This document shows, piece by piece, positions 15,274 to 25,265 of a stretch of 63,767 nucleotides of DNA; the first letter of the stretch is position 1, and the number at the start of each line of letters is the position of its first letter. Under the pieces are notes generated by a model. The model was not told where the DNA came from. It searched no databases and worked only from the letters and a program-made list of their open reading frames with translations. This DNA comes from Alphaproteobacteria bacterium. GTDB lineage: Bacteria; Pseudomonadota; Alphaproteobacteria; Micropepsales; Micropepsaceae. The stretch lies in the NCBI GenBank assembly GCA_947473475.1, contig CANJBZ010000024.1:1-63767 (forward strand), read 5' to 3'. The translations under genes were made by a program, and so were the position numbers.

Positions 15274-17088
15274 ATGAGCTTCCGCAAACGCCTCGCGCTG
15301 TTTCTGATTGCAACGCTGGTCGTGCTGCAAGGCGTGACGGCGCTGTTTGCGTATGGCGTGATACGCAGCAAGCTCGTCGAACAGGCAAAAGCCGAACTGC
15401 AAGCGACTGCGTCGGTCTTCGTGCGGCAACTCAATGTCTTGTCGGAACGCGTGACCGACGATGTCGAAGTTCTTTCGCTGGATTACGGCTTACGCAAAGC
15501 CGTCGCCGAGCACGATGAGGCGACGGCGCTTTCGGCGTTGCGCAATCACGGCAACCGCGTCGGCGCCACACGCATGCTGCTGGTCGGACTCGACGGCAAG
15601 ATTACCGCCGACACGACGGATGGGCGCGATGTTGGCAATGCGTTTCCGTTCTCGGAACTGATCACGACCGCCAACGACAACGACAAGGGCACTTCGCTCG
15701 CTGTGCTCGACGGTGTTGTCTATTGGATCGTGGTCGTCCCCGTCCGCGCTCCGGTTCCGATTGCCTTCATTGCCGCCTGCGTGCCGGTAAATGATGCACT
15801 GCTCGAGAAATTGCGCGAGCTTTCGCCCATTCCGCAATCGCTTGCACTTGCGACGACAACCAGCAACGGGGCATGGGCCGTCGTCTCCAAGACTAAAGGC
15901 TACCTGCCCACGCTCCAGATTGCCTCTCCGGAAGCGTTGTCCGCCGAAGCGGCGGTTGCCACAGAGCAGAAGGGCGACCGCCTCGCGATGATGGCCCGCC
16001 TCACCGCAGCGGAGGGTAGCCGCCCTATTGTGGCGATTCTGGACTATTCGCTTGAGCAAGCGTTGAGCGCCTATCGGGCGGTGATTACCCCGATGCTGCT
16101 CCTGCTTGGCGGCGCATTAGTCCTCGCATTGATCGGCGCGATGTTCATTGCGCACAGCGTTTCCCGGCCTCTCGAATCGCTCGCCACGGCCGCACGGCGC
16201 ATCGCCAAGGGCGATTATCGTCCGATGCCCTACATCAGGCGTGACGATGAAATCGGCGAGTTATCCTCGGCGTTAAACCATATGACCCAATCCATCGCCG
16301 AACGCGAAACCGCCCTTAAGGGGGCGGTAACGTCGCTGGAACTGGCACACAACCAGGCGGTCAAAGCCAACGAAGCCAAAGCGCAATTCCTGTCGAACAT
16401 GAGTCACGAATTGCGCACGCCGCTCAATGCCATCATCGGCTTTTCGGAAATGCTGTACCGGCAATTTCTTGGCCCCCTCAACAACGCACGTTACGTCGAA
16501 TATGCTGGACATATTCTGGACAGCGGAAAGCATCTGCTGGTTGAAGTCGAAGAGATGCTGGACCTGTCAGAAGCCGAAGCGGGCAAACTGGCGATCGCAC
16601 GAAAGACGGTGAGCCCCGGCGGATTGCTGTCCGGAAGCATTGAGACTCTGGCGCCTTTCGCCGCGAAGGGCGGCGTGACCCTTGAGGTCATCGGGGATGC
16701 AGACTCGTGGCCGCTGATCGAAGCGGATGCTGCGAAGCTGCAGCAGAGCCTCACAAACATCATGCACAATGCCATCAAATTCACGCCGTCCGGAGGGACT
16801 GTGAGCATATCGGGCGACTGCGTCGGCGATATGCTGAAGATCACGGTCACCGATACCGGCGACGGAATTGCCGCCGAAGACCTGGATATCGTGCTGAAGC
16901 CGTTCCATCGCCGGAAGGCTGTCTTCGATGCAGTGCATCAGGGCGCGGGGTTGGGACTTCCTTTTGCCAAGACAATCGTCGACCTGCACGGCGGCACACT
17001 TTCGATTGAAAGCACACAAGGCATCGGCACGACCGTGGTAGTCGAGCTGCCCCTCGCCGCGGATGCGGCGCTCACGGACGCGGCATGA
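15274..17088 (+). CDS. Membrane sensor histidine kinase (periplasmic sensor, HAMP, HisKA, HATPase)
   Basis: 604 residues. TM1 at about 8-30, a periplasmic sensor of about 240 residues, TM2 at about 270-292, HAMP (SVSRPLESLATAARRIAKGD), a coiled coil, HisKA with the phospho-His in SHELRTPLNAIIGF, and an HATPase with N box (NIMHNAIKFTPSGG) and G boxes (DTGDGIAAEDL, GAGLGLPFAKTIV). No receiver domain and no response regulator gene nearby, so the partner is unknown. It overlaps the outer-membrane protein gene by four bases. Lying between a copper protein and a porin-like protein, it may report on periplasmic copper or redox state (inference). Confidence 0.9.
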   Translation: MSFRKRLALFLIATLVVLQGVTALFAYGVIRSKLVEQAKAELQATASVFVRQLNVLSERVTDDVEVLSLDYGLRKAVAEHDEATALSALRNHGNRVGATRMLLVGLDGKITADTTDGRDVGNAFPFSELITTANDNDKGTSLAVLDGVVYWIVVVPVRAPVPIAFIAACVPVNDALLEKLRELSPIPQSLALATTTSNGAWAVVSKTKGYLPTLQIASPEALSAEAAVATEQKGDRLAMMARLTAAEGSRPIVAILDYSLEQALSAYRAVITPMLLLLGGALVLALIGAMFIAHSVSRPLESLATAARRIAKGDYRPMPYIRRDDEIGELSSALNHMTQSIAERETALKGAVTSLELAHNQAVKANEAKAQFLSNMSHELRTPLNAIIGFSEMLYRQFLGPLNNARYVEYAGHILDSGKHLLVEVEEMLDLSEAEAGKLAIARKTVSPGGLLSGSIETLAPFAAKGGVTLEVIGDADSWPLIEADAAKLQQSLTNIMHNAIKFTPSGGTVSISGDCVGDMLKITVTDTGDGIAAEDLDIVLKPFHRRKAVFDAVHQGAGLGLPFAKTIVDLHGGTLSIESTQGIGTTVVVELPLAADAALTDAA

Positions 17089-18308
17089 AACCCATGCGGA
17101 AAATTCTCGCAGGCCTCTTTGCGCTCTGCCTATCGGCCCCGGCGCAGGCGATCGATTTCCACTTCGACGGCTATGCGGATTTGCGTCTGATCGTGCCCTC
17201 GGATCAGGTGTCCTGGCAAAACGGGCAGCTCGGCAAGCTGCGATACGGCGCTGAGGACAACAAACCCGAGCTGCGTCTGGCGGAAGCCGTCGGGCAAGTT
17301 GTTGCGCTGATCGCGCCGGAAGTGACCGCCCTTGCGGTTGCGCGTATCGAGCCAGAGCAACGGACCTTTTTCGATTTGCTGGAAGCCTATGTGCGCTATC
17401 GTCCGGTCTCGACGAACGCTTGGCGATGGTCGGTCAAAGCCGGCGCCTTCTTTCCGCCTATCTCGCTGGAAAATACGGAAATCGGCTGGACCAGCCCATG
17501 GACGCTGACGCCGTCGGCGATCAACACCTGGGTAGGCGAAGAGCTCCGCACCATAGGGGCGGAAGGCGCCCTGGAATATCGCAGCGAGGCCCGCACCATC
17601 ACGGCGATGGCGTCCGTGTACGGATGGAACGATCCGGCGGGCGTACTGGTCGCCGCCCGGGGCTGGGCGCTGCACGACCGCGTCACCGGATTGATCGATC
17701 GTCCGCACCTGCCCGACGCGATTGCCGCCGCGCAACATCTCCCAGCCCCGCTCTACACCTACGAAGTGCTGGAAATCGACGATCGTCCGGGCATGTATGC
17801 GGCCGCGTCGTGGGACGAGGCCGGACTCGGCACCATCAATGTTATCTTTTACGACAACGATGCCGATCCGGCTGCCGTTCGCAGAAAAACTATCGCTTGG
17901 GAAACCGATTTCTGGAACGTGGGCGCACGCACGCAGATCGGCGATGTCACCCTTCTGGCCCAGGGCATGATCGGAAATACGCTTATTAGGCCAAGCAAAT
18001 TCTTCTACAGCGATACGCATTTTGAATCCGCCTATCTGCTGGCGGGCTGGACGCTCAACGAAGATTGGCGCATTGCGGCGCGCGCCGATGTTTTTTCGAA
18101 TGACGAAAAGCGACCGTCCACCAAAAACCTCAGTGAGCACGGAAATGCTCTTACGCTGGCGGTGAATTATCTGCCCTACGACTGGTTGCGTGTTACCGCG
18201 GAGGCCATCCGCGTCGACAGCACGCGCAATCAGCGTAAACAGTCCGGCCTTGCAGCACATGCGGTGGAAAATCAACTGCAGCTCAGCGCGAAATTCTACA
18301 TTCCGTAG
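17085..18308 (+). CDS. Outer-membrane beta-barrel (porin-like) protein
   Basis: 407 residues. Signal peptide MKPMRKILAGLFALCLSAPA, cleaved at AQAID. The mature protein alternates hydrophobic and polar residues with many aromatic girdle positions (FHFDGYADLRL, WRWSVKAGAFFPPISLEN, GMYAAASWDEAGLGTINV) and ends LQLSAKFYIP, a beta-strand-like terminus, though not the classic final Phe. Likely a 12-16 strand barrel. It is translationally coupled to the histidine kinase (ATGA), so the three genes act together. Confidence 0.75.
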   Translation: MKPMRKILAGLFALCLSAPAQAIDFHFDGYADLRLIVPSDQVSWQNGQLGKLRYGAEDNKPELRLAEAVGQVVALIAPEVTALAVARIEPEQRTFFDLLEAYVRYRPVSTNAWRWSVKAGAFFPPISLENTEIGWTSPWTLTPSAINTWVGEELRTIGAEGALEYRSEARTITAMASVYGWNDPAGVLVAARGWALHDRVTGLIDRPHLPDAIAAAQHLPAPLYTYEVLEIDDRPGMYAAASWDEAGLGTINVIFYDNDADPAAVRRKTIAWETDFWNVGARTQIGDVTLLAQGMIGNTLIRPSKFFYSDTHFESAYLLAGWTLNEDWRIAARADVFSNDEKRPSTKNLSEHGNALTLAVNYLPYDWLRVTAEAIRVDSTRNQRKQSGLAAHAVENQLQLSAKFYIP

Positions 18309-18339
18309 GCTCGTTTTGCATTGAGCAAGTGGATATTTC

Positions 18340-18485
18340 ACCATGGCCGGCCTCCGAGCCGACCAACCAGCAGGCGAGCGCCTGTGGCCGGGCTTGACCC
18401 GGCCATCCGCGAGCCGTTGACTTCTTTTGCGCCCGCAGGCGCGGGCGCGCTGGGTGGCCGGGTCAAAGCCCGGCCATGGTGAGTG
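18340..18485. repeat. Inverted copies of a GGCCGGGC/GCCCGGCC repeat
   Basis: gtggccgggcttgacccggccat (near 18383-18405) and tggccgggtcaaagcccggccatgg (near 18454-18478) are two copies of one palindromic unit, flanked by a further ccatggccgg at 18341. They sit between convergent genes and may act as a bidirectional transcription terminator. Repeats with ggccgggc...gcccggcc are frequent in alphaproteobacterial intergenic DNA. Confidence 0.75.
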
Positions 18486-18523
18486 AGTTCTGAGACGACG
18501 GATAAACCCAAAGCGAAACGAGT

Positions 18524-19993
18524 CTAATCGAGCGGGTCACCCTTCGGGCCGCTGACCCGGTAGATGGCGTAGCGGTCGATGACGGCGCCGCCGCGCGTGC
18601 GGTCAATGCGCGCGAGCGGGGCAATTTCGCTGAAGCGGTCCTTCAGCAGCGCGGATTGGTCGTTCCGCACTTCCGTCACATAGATGAAGGGCTTGTCGAA
18701 CAGAGTGCCGTCAAGCGGTGGCTCGTTCAGATAGCGATATCGCTCGTTGAGCTGAACGACCGGCACGTCGCGCGGCATGTAAAACCGGAACCACGCCGCC
18801 AGCGCATAGCTGGTCGTGGCGATGGCTTGCGCTTGCTGTTGGGTGCGCAGGTTTTCGAGATCGCGTGTGACGGGGGCCATGTTGAACGCGAGGAGGCGTG
18901 ACACGGGTTCGCGAATGGGCACGACATCGAACAGCGCCTGCGCATACACAGCGGCAATCAAGACGGCGGCAACGGGAATCGCAGCGGCACGAGAAACACG
19001 CAATCCCCAGGGTGGCGCCCTGCCCGCGCGCCGACAGGCGCCCGCAGCCGCAAGTGCCAATGCCGGATAGAGAAACGAGGGCCAATTACCCTGTACCCGA
19101 TCGTGCAGGCAGTGCCACATGAAATAGAGCATCGCTGGCACAATCATCGCCGCAGCCAACGCGAGCCCTTGCTGCCCGGCAGCACGTCCACGCACGGAAG
19201 AGGCAATCCCGATCAAGGCAAGCGCAAGAATGAACGGCGTCGCCAGCCCGATCTGACCGCCGATAAATTCACCCAGGAAGCGCAAGGTGAAGCCGCCGTT
19301 CTCGACGCGGCCGAACTGCAACGCAAACGATGCCCAGCTGTGCTGCGCGTTCCACAGGACCACCGGCACAAACATCGACAGCGCAACCGCGCCACCGAGG
19401 TACGGCCAGAGGGACAAAAACCAGCGCCGCTCCTTGGACACCGCAACAAGCCAAACCAGAATGCCCAGACCCAGGAAGAACCCCGTGTATTTCGACAGCA
19501 GCGCAAAACCGGCCGCAACGCCGGTTGCCAACCACCAGATCCCCTTTTCCGTCGTGGCGATTTTGGCCAGCGCGTAAAGCAGAAACGATGCAGCCGCGAT
19601 TTCCGGCGAGTCCGGTGTTGCGACAAGCGCCTCCACACCGATCATCGGCATCAGGTTGAAAAACAGCACCGCCAATGCCGCGCCCGCTTCATCCCGTAGC
19701 AGCATGGCGCCGGCACGCCACACCGCCCAGCTTGCCGCAAGCGACAGCAGCCACGGCACGAAACGCACGCCTAGGCTTGTGTCGCCGAACAACGCGGTGC
19801 CGATCCCGATGACGTAAGCGACCGCAGGGGGATGATCGTAATACCCCGCCGCCAGATGCTGGGACCACGTCCAGTAATACGCCTCATCGAAGGACAGCGG
19901 CGTCATGGCCGCCACCACGGCGCGCAATACGATCAGGACAAAAACGCCGAGCAGGGCGCCGCGCACGCCGGACGCACCGTCGCGAAGGATCAC
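18524..19993 (-). CDS. GT39-family membrane glycosyltransferase (ArnT/PMT-like)
   Basis: 489 residues using GTG at 19993, whose GTGA overlaps the stop of the upstream gene. About ten membrane spans. LSFDEAYYWTWSQ near residue 35 contains the DEAYYW motif with catalytic acidic residues of family 39 enzymes, and YYDHPP is a second family motif. It would use a polyprenyl-phosphate sugar donor at the periplasmic face. The gene upstream makes or flips such a donor (GT2 plus GtrA domain), so the pair probably decorates lipid A or another envelope glycan. Confidence 0.87.
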   Translation of the reverse strand: MILRDGASGVRGALLGVFVLIVLRAVVAAMTPLSFDEAYYWTWSQHLAAGYYDHPPAVAYVIGIGTALFGDTSLGVRFVPWLLSLAASWAVWRAGAMLLRDEAGAALAVLFFNLMPMIGVEALVATPDSPEIAAASFLLYALAKIATTEKGIWWLATGVAAGFALLSKYTGFFLGLGILVWLVAVSKERRWFLSLWPYLGGAVALSMFVPVVLWNAQHSWASFALQFGRVENGGFTLRFLGEFIGGQIGLATPFILALALIGIASSVRGRAAGQQGLALAAAMIVPAMLYFMWHCLHDRVQGNWPSFLYPALALAAAGACRRAGRAPPWGLRVSRAAAIPVAAVLIAAVYAQALFDVVPIREPVSRLLAFNMAPVTRDLENLRTQQQAQAIATTSYALAAWFRFYMPRDVPVVQLNERYRYLNEPPLDGTLFDKPFIYVTEVRNDQSALLKDRFSEIAPLARIDRTRGGAVIDRYAIYRVSGPKGDPLD

Positions 19994-21138
19994 TTCACGC
20001 GCCACACAAGCAGCGAGGACATGGAGTAATTCCACACCGCGCCCATCACCGCGCCCGCCACGCCGGCCAGCCACCACACGGGCTGATGGGCGTAGAGCCA
20101 CGACGCCATACCGACATTGGTCAGCGCACCGACGGCGCTGACGGCATAAAAACCAAGCAGTCCTTTGACGAAGCCGAGCCCCGTCAACCGCCTGTCGCGA
20201 TAGGTCAGTTGATTGTTGAGAATGAAATTGCCGGTCATCGCGACAAACGTCGCCAGGCTCTGCGCCTCGGCAAACTCCAAACCAAAACCGGCGAGCCCGG
20301 TTCTCAGGACGGCCAGGTGGACGATCAGGCCGAGCGCGCCCACAAGCCCGAACGATAGGAAGCGCGGCGTCACGACGCCGCCGGTCAGCTTGCCGGCGAG
20401 CAGGCCCAGAAAGTCGAGCGCCACTTGCGTGTTCAGCTTGGATTCCCCATGCGCGCGCGCGGCAAAGACATAGGGCTCCTCAACAATCCGCAGCGAGCCT
20501 TTCGCCGTGATGACGATATCGAGCAGGATTTTGAATCCCTGGGTGGTTAGCTCGCGCGCCAGCGGTTCGAAGCGGTCACGGCGCATCATGAAGAAGCCGC
20601 TCATCGGATCTTTCAGATCGACGCCCGTGAAGCGCCGCGCCATGGCGGTCGCGAAACGGCTGATGAAACTGCGGTGTTTTGAAAATACGTCGGAACTGCC
20701 GCCCGCGATGTAGCGGCTTCCCACGACCATGTCGCTTTCGCCCGCCTGCAAAATCGCCAGCATCCGGGGCAGTAGCTTTTCATCGTGCTGCAGGTCGGCA
20801 TCCATGATGGCGACAAAGGGCGCGCTCGACGACAGCACACCTTCGATACAGGCGCCCGCCAAACCGCGGCGGCTGATCCGCCTCAGGCAGCGTACCCGCG
20901 GATCGACGGCCGCGATGGACCTGACCGCCTCTGTCGTCCCATCCGGGGAATCGTCATCGACGAAGATGGCCTCCCAGGCGTGGCCCGAAAGGGCGGCATC
21001 CAGCCTCTCGACCAGGATCGCGACGTTCGCCCGCTCCTTGAAGGTCGGGATGACGACGGACAGCTCCGCTGCCCGCGCCTCGCTCTGGGAGTGCGCGGCC
21101 TGGGCAAATCGCTGCGGAAAGGGGGTAACCTGAGGCAT
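19990..21138 (-). CDS. Polyprenyl-phosphate glycosyltransferase GT2 fused to GtrA domain
   Basis: 382 residues. The N-terminal dolichol-phosphate-mannose-synthase-like GT2 domain has [36 protein letters not shown] and [13 protein letters not shown]. The C-terminal GtrA domain has four membrane spans ([31 protein letters not shown], ending [11 protein letters not shown]). It would transfer a sugar from a nucleotide to undecaprenyl phosphate and help present it across the membrane for the GT39 enzyme encoded next. Confidence 0.9.
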   Translation of the reverse strand: MPQVTPFPQRFAQAAHSQSEARAAELSVVIPTFKERANVAILVERLDAALSGHAWEAIFVDDDSPDGTTEAVRSIAAVDPRVRCLRRISRRGLAGACIEGVLSSSAPFVAIMDADLQHDEKLLPRMLAILQAGESDMVVGSRYIAGGSSDVFSKHRSFISRFATAMARRFTGVDLKDPMSGFFMMRRDRFEPLARELTTQGFKILLDIVITAKGSLRIVEEPYVFAARAHGESKLNTQVALDFLGLLAGKLTGGVVTPRFLSFGLVGALGLIVHLAVLRTGLAGFGLEFAEAQSLATFVAMTGNFILNNQLTYRDRRLTGLGFVKGLLGFYAVSAVGALTNVGMASWLYAHQPVWWLAGVAGAVMGAVWNYSMSSLLVWRVK

Positions 21139-21309
21139 AGACGGGGCGACTCGCGAAAAACAACGCAGCTACCGAAGCCGTGGTACCGGATGGCAGGAGG
21201 CCCCGCAAGCAGGCGGCCAGCCGGGGAGAGCCGGCGCAGCTGGCAAACCCGGCCTTGGATTAATCGGGGCGGCTCCCTATCATCCCGCCCCTCTCGCGGG
21301 AGAATTAAG
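21139..21309. other. Divergent intergenic region, GT2 gene / prpC
   Basis: 171 bases between divergent starts with no gene. gggag at about 21297-21301 serves prpC. No operator was recognised, and no prpR regulator is encoded in the window. Confidence 0.4.
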
Positions 21310-22461
21310 GTGAACGACCAGAACCCCGGCTTCAAACCCAAGAAATCCGTCGCCCTGTCCGGCGTCGTCGCCGGCAATACGGCGCTGTCCACCGTGGGGC
21401 GGACCGGCAACGATCTGCATTACCGCGGCTACGATATCCTGGACATTGCGGAGCGCTGTGAGTTCGAGGAGATCGCCTACCTCCTCATCCACGAAAAGCT
21501 GCCCAGCGCGGCGGAGCTGATGGCGTACAAGGCAAAGCTGCGGTCCCTGCGCGGCATCCCCGCAAGCGTCCGGACCGTGCTCGAAGCCTTGCCCGCGTCC
21601 TCCCACCCCATGGACGTGATGCGGACCGGGGCCTCAGCGCTCGGCTGCGTTGAGCCGGAACGGGACAGCCATAATCTTTTCGGCGCCCGCGACATTGCAG
21701 ACCGCCTGATGGCGTCTTTCGGCTCGATGCTGCTCTATTGGCACCACTTCGCCCATAGCGGCAGGCGCATCGAGGTGGAAACCGACGATGAGTCCATCGG
21801 CGGCCACTTGCTGCATCTGCTGCATGGGAAGAGGCCGAGCGCGGCTTTCGTGCGAGCCATGCACACCTCACTTAATCTGTACGCGGAGCATGAGTTCAAT
21901 GCGTCCACCTTTACCGCGCGTGTGATCGCCGGCACGGGCAGCGATGTTTATTCCGCCGTAGCCGGCGCGATTGGCGCGTTGAGGGGCCCCAAGCATGGCG
22001 GCGCCAACGAATTCGCCTTCGAGGTGCAGAGCCGGTACCCAGGGCCCGATCAGGCCGAAGCCGACATTCGGGCGCGGGTCGCGGCAAAGGAAGTCATCAT
22101 CGGCTTCGGCCATCCCGTCTACACGGTCAGCGACCCGCGCAACCGCATCATCCGGGACGTGGCCCACAAGCTGTCTCAGGACGCTGGGTCGATGGGGCTG
22201 TACAACATTGCCGAGCGCATCGAGAGGGTGATGTGGGACGCGAAGAAAATGTTCCCCAATCTCGATTGGTACAGCGCCGTCTCTTATCACCTGATGGGAT
22301 GGCCGACGGCGATGTTCACGCCGCTCTTCGTCGTTGCCCGCACCTCCGGCTGGAGCGCGCACATTCTCGAGCAGAGACTCGACAACAAGATCATCCGCCC
22401 TTCCGCCAATTATACCGGCCCGGAAAACCGTCCTTTCGTGCCGATCGCAGAGCGCCATTGA
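21310..22461 (+). CDS. prpC: 2-methylcitrate synthase
   Basis: 383 residues from GTG 21310. Condenses propionyl-CoA with oxaloacetate to 2-methylcitrate. Citrate synthase motifs: [13 protein letters not shown], the catalytic His in [40 protein letters not shown] and [13 protein letters not shown]. The GYDI and short length match methylcitrate synthases rather than housekeeping citrate synthase, and the neighbours prpD and prpB settle the assignment. The stop overlaps the prpD start (TGATG). Confidence 0.94.
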   Translation: MNDQNPGFKPKKSVALSGVVAGNTALSTVGRTGNDLHYRGYDILDIAERCEFEEIAYLLIHEKLPSAAELMAYKAKLRSLRGIPASVRTVLEALPASSHPMDVMRTGASALGCVEPERDSHNLFGARDIADRLMASFGSMLLYWHHFAHSGRRIEVETDDESIGGHLLHLLHGKRPSAAFVRAMHTSLNLYAEHEFNASTFTARVIAGTGSDVYSAVAGAIGALRGPKHGGANEFAFEVQSRYPGPDQAEADIRARVAAKEVIIGFGHPVYTVSDPRNRIIRDVAHKLSQDAGSMGLYNIAERIERVMWDAKKMFPNLDWYSAVSYHLMGWPTAMFTPLFVVARTSGWSAHILEQRLDNKIIRPSANYTGPENRPFVPIAERH

Positions 22462-23912
22462 TGAGCACTTCCTTTGACGCGGCGCGGCCTAAGCCCGACG
22501 CCGTCTTTACCGATATTGCCGATTATGTCCTGAATTACCGGGTCGAAAGCCCGCTGGCCTTTGAAACGGCCCGCAACTGCCTGATCGATACGCTGGGCTG
22601 CGGACTGGAGGCATTGGAATATCCCGCCTGCACGAAACTGCTCGGGCCGATTGTCCCCGGAACGGTGGTGCCCCATGGCGCGCGCGTGCCCGGTACGCCC
22701 TTTCAACTCGATCCCGTGCAGGCCGCGTTCAATATCGGCGCGATGATCCGGTGGCTGGATTTCAACGACACCTGGCTGGCCGCGGAATGGGGCCATCCGT
22801 CCGACAATCTGGGCGGGATTCTGGCCGTGGCGGACTGGCTGTCGCGCAACCGGATCGCGGAAGGCAAGCCGCCGCTTCTGATGCGCGACCTGCTCACCGC
22901 GATGATCAAGGCACATGAAATTCAGGGCGTGATCGCACTGGAAAATTCGTTCAACAAGGTTGGCCTGGATCATGTCGTCCTGGTGAAGCTGGCGACCACG
23001 GCGGTTGTGTCGCAACTTCTGGGCCTGTCGCGCGATGCCCTCATCAATGCGCTGTCGCAGGTGTTCGTGGACGGCCAATCGCTGCGCACCTATCGCCACG
23101 CGCCTAATACGGGTTCGCGCAAAAGCTGGGCGGCGGGCGATGCCACCAGCCGCGGCGTGCGTTTGGCCCTGATCTCGGCGACGGGTGAGATGGGCTACCC
23201 CACGGCGCTGAGCGCGCCGGGTTGGGGCTTTTACGACGTGCTGTTCAAAGGCAAGCCGTTCCGCTTCCAGCGGCCCTACGGCTCCTACGTGATGGAAAAC
23301 GTGCTGTTCAAGATTTCCTTTCCGGCGGAATTCCATTCCCAGACCGCGGTCGAAGCGGCTATGACGCTGTACCGGCAGATGGCGGCTCAGGGCCGGCGCG
23401 TGGAAGACATCGCCACGATCAACATCCGCACGCATGAAGCGGCCATGCGAATTATCGACAAGCGCGGGCCGCTCGCAAACCCCGCCGACCGCGACCATTG
23501 CATTCAATATATGGTCGCGGTGCCGCTGATCTTCGGGCGGTTGACGGCGAAGGATTACGAGGACGAGATCGCTACAGACGCGCGCATCGATGCGCTGCGC
23601 GACAAGATGACGTGTGCGGAAGACACGCAATTCACCCGCGACTACCACGATCCCGAGAAGCGCTCGATCGCCAATGGCCTGACCGTTCTGTTCAAAGACG
23701 GGACCGCGCTGCCGGAAGTCGTGGTGGAATATCCCATCGGGCACAAGCGCCGGCGTACCGACGGCATTCCGTTGCTGGTCGAGAAATTCCGCACCAATCT
23801 TGCGCGGCGCTTTGCGCCGAAGCGGCAGGAAAAAATACTTTCCGTATCGTTGGATCAGTCACAGCTCGAAGCAATGAGCGTGTGCGATTATGTCGACTTG
23901 TATGTTGTCTGA
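22461..23912 (+). CDS. prpD: 2-methylcitrate dehydratase
   Basis: 483 residues. PrpD dehydrates 2-methylcitrate to 2-methyl-cis-aconitate without an iron-sulfur cluster. Family motifs: [40 protein letters not shown] (with the DFND), [15 protein letters not shown] and [18 protein letters not shown] 22461 overlaps the prpC stop. There is no acnD/prpF in the window, so the PrpD route is used. Confidence 0.94.
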   Translation: MSTSFDAARPKPDAVFTDIADYVLNYRVESPLAFETARNCLIDTLGCGLEALEYPACTKLLGPIVPGTVVPHGARVPGTPFQLDPVQAAFNIGAMIRWLDFNDTWLAAEWGHPSDNLGGILAVADWLSRNRIAEGKPPLLMRDLLTAMIKAHEIQGVIALENSFNKVGLDHVVLVKLATTAVVSQLLGLSRDALINALSQVFVDGQSLRTYRHAPNTGSRKSWAAGDATSRGVRLALISATGEMGYPTALSAPGWGFYDVLFKGKPFRFQRPYGSYVMENVLFKISFPAEFHSQTAVEAAMTLYRQMAAQGRRVEDIATINIRTHEAAMRIIDKRGPLANPADRDHCIQYMVAVPLIFGRLTAKDYEDEIATDARIDALRDKMTCAEDTQFTRDYHDPEKRSIANGLTVLFKDGTALPEVVVEYPIGHKRRRTDGIPLLVEKFRTNLARRFAPKRQEKILSVSLDQSQLEAMSVCDYVDLYVV

Positions 23913-23927
23913 TTAGGAGCCGAACCG

Positions 23928-24842
23928 ATGCCGTTCCTTGTGGGCGCCGATCTACCCGAAAAGCCAGCCGGTGAGCGGTTCCGCGCGCTGCTGGCGCGGC
24001 CGCAAATTCTCCAGATCCCCGGCGCGCATACGGGCATGGCGGCGCTGCTGGCCAAGCGCGCCGGCTTCGACGCACTCTACTGCGGTGGCAGTGCGATGAC
24101 GGGCACCATGGGCTTGCCCGATCTGGGCATCATCACGGTCGAGGAAGTCTGCTTTTTCATCCGGCAGGTCGCCCGCGCGTCGGGTTTGCCGGTGCTGGTG
24201 GACGGCGACACCGGGCATGGCGAGGCGCTGAACACCATGCATATGGTCCGCAGCTTTGAGGATGCGGGCGCGGCCGCGGTTCATATCGAAGATCAGCTAT
24301 TGCCGAAGAAATGCGGCCATCTGAACGACAAGAAACTGGCGGACGCGCGCGATGCCGCCGCGAAGATCGCCGCCGCCGTCAAAGCGCGCCGGCACTTGTT
24401 CATCATCGCCCGCACGGATGCCGCCGATGCGGAAGGCATGGACGGCGCCGTGGCCCGCGCCAAGCTGTATCTGGAAGCCGGCGCCGATGCGATTTTCCCG
24501 GAGGCATTAACCAATGCTGAGATGTTCCGCGAATTTGCCTCCCGCGTGAAAGCGCCACTGCTTGCCAATATGACAGAATTCGGACGCACGCCCGTGTTCA
24601 CCGCGAACGAGTTCGAGGCCATGGGCTATAAAATGGTGATCTGGCCGGCCAGCGCCATGCGCGTGGCGGCCAAGGTGCAGGAAGAACTCTACGCCGCCAT
24701 CAAACGCGACGGCGGTACGCACAACATGCTTTCGCGGATGCAGACGCGCAAAGAGCTGTACGAGACGATCGGTTATTCCGATTATGAGAAGCTGGACGCG
24801 ACCATCGTGGCCAGCGTGGCGCCGGAAAGGTCGGGCCGGTGA
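23928..24842 (+). CDS. prpB: 2-methylisocitrate lyase
   Basis: 304 residues. Cleaves 2-methylisocitrate to pyruvate and succinate. The isocitrate lyase superfamily motif is seen as LPKKCGHL (catalytic Cys), with VDGDTGHGEALN for Mg binding and IIARTDA. It completes prpCDB, the propionyl-CoA oxidation pathway. The stop overlaps the GTG of the next gene. Confidence 0.94.
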   Translation: MPFLVGADLPEKPAGERFRALLARPQILQIPGAHTGMAALLAKRAGFDALYCGGSAMTGTMGLPDLGIITVEEVCFFIRQVARASGLPVLVDGDTGHGEALNTMHMVRSFEDAGAAAVHIEDQLLPKKCGHLNDKKLADARDAAAKIAAAVKARRHLFIIARTDAADAEGMDGAVARAKLYLEAGADAIFPEALTNAEMFREFASRVKAPLLANMTEFGRTPVFTANEFEAMGYKMVIWPASAMRVAAKVQEELYAAIKRDGGTHNMLSRMQTRKELYETIGYSDYEKLDATIVASVAPERSGR

Positions 24843-25228
24843 GCGCCGAACTGGCACATTTGTTCTGGGCCATGGTGCTTTTCCAGGTGAAGCACTTCAT
24901 CTGCGATTTTGTGATCCAGACGAAGTATCAGCTGCGGAATAAGGGGACTTACGGCCACCCCGGCGGCCTGCTGCATTCCGGGCTGCACGGCATCATGTCG
25001 GTACCGGCTGTCGCACTCCTAACAGGGGCGCCGCTGCTGATCGTCGGGCTGCCTCTCGCCGAGGCCGTAGTCCACTATCACGTCGACTGGACCAAGGCCG
25101 GGGTCACGCGCCTAAGCGTCGTTAAAGACGACTCAAACCTATATTGGGCCTTGTTCGGTGCCGATCAATTCGTCCACCAGGCGACGTACCTCGTCATGCT
25201 TGGACTACTTGTCCGGTTGGCAGCATAG
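24839..25228 (+). CDS. DUF3307 family membrane protein
   Basis: 129 residues, GTG start overlapping the prpB stop (GTGA). FQVKHFICDFVIQTKYQLRN, GLLHSGLHGI and HYHVDWTKAG carry the conserved Asp and His residues of DUF3307, a small 3-4 span membrane family of unknown function. The GADQFVHQATYLVML segment is the conserved C-terminal D-x-x-x-H motif. Coupling to prpB implies coexpression with propionate catabolism, although the family itself is not known to take part in it. Confidence 0.85.
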   Translation: MSAELAHLFWAMVLFQVKHFICDFVIQTKYQLRNKGTYGHPGGLLHSGLHGIMSVPAVALLTGAPLLIVGLPLAEAVVHYHVDWTKAGVTRLSVVKDDSNLYWALFGADQFVHQATYLVMLGLLVRLAA

Positions 25229-25265
25229 GCCGGCTGTTTAAGCGGCCTGATTACCAGCCTGCGAC

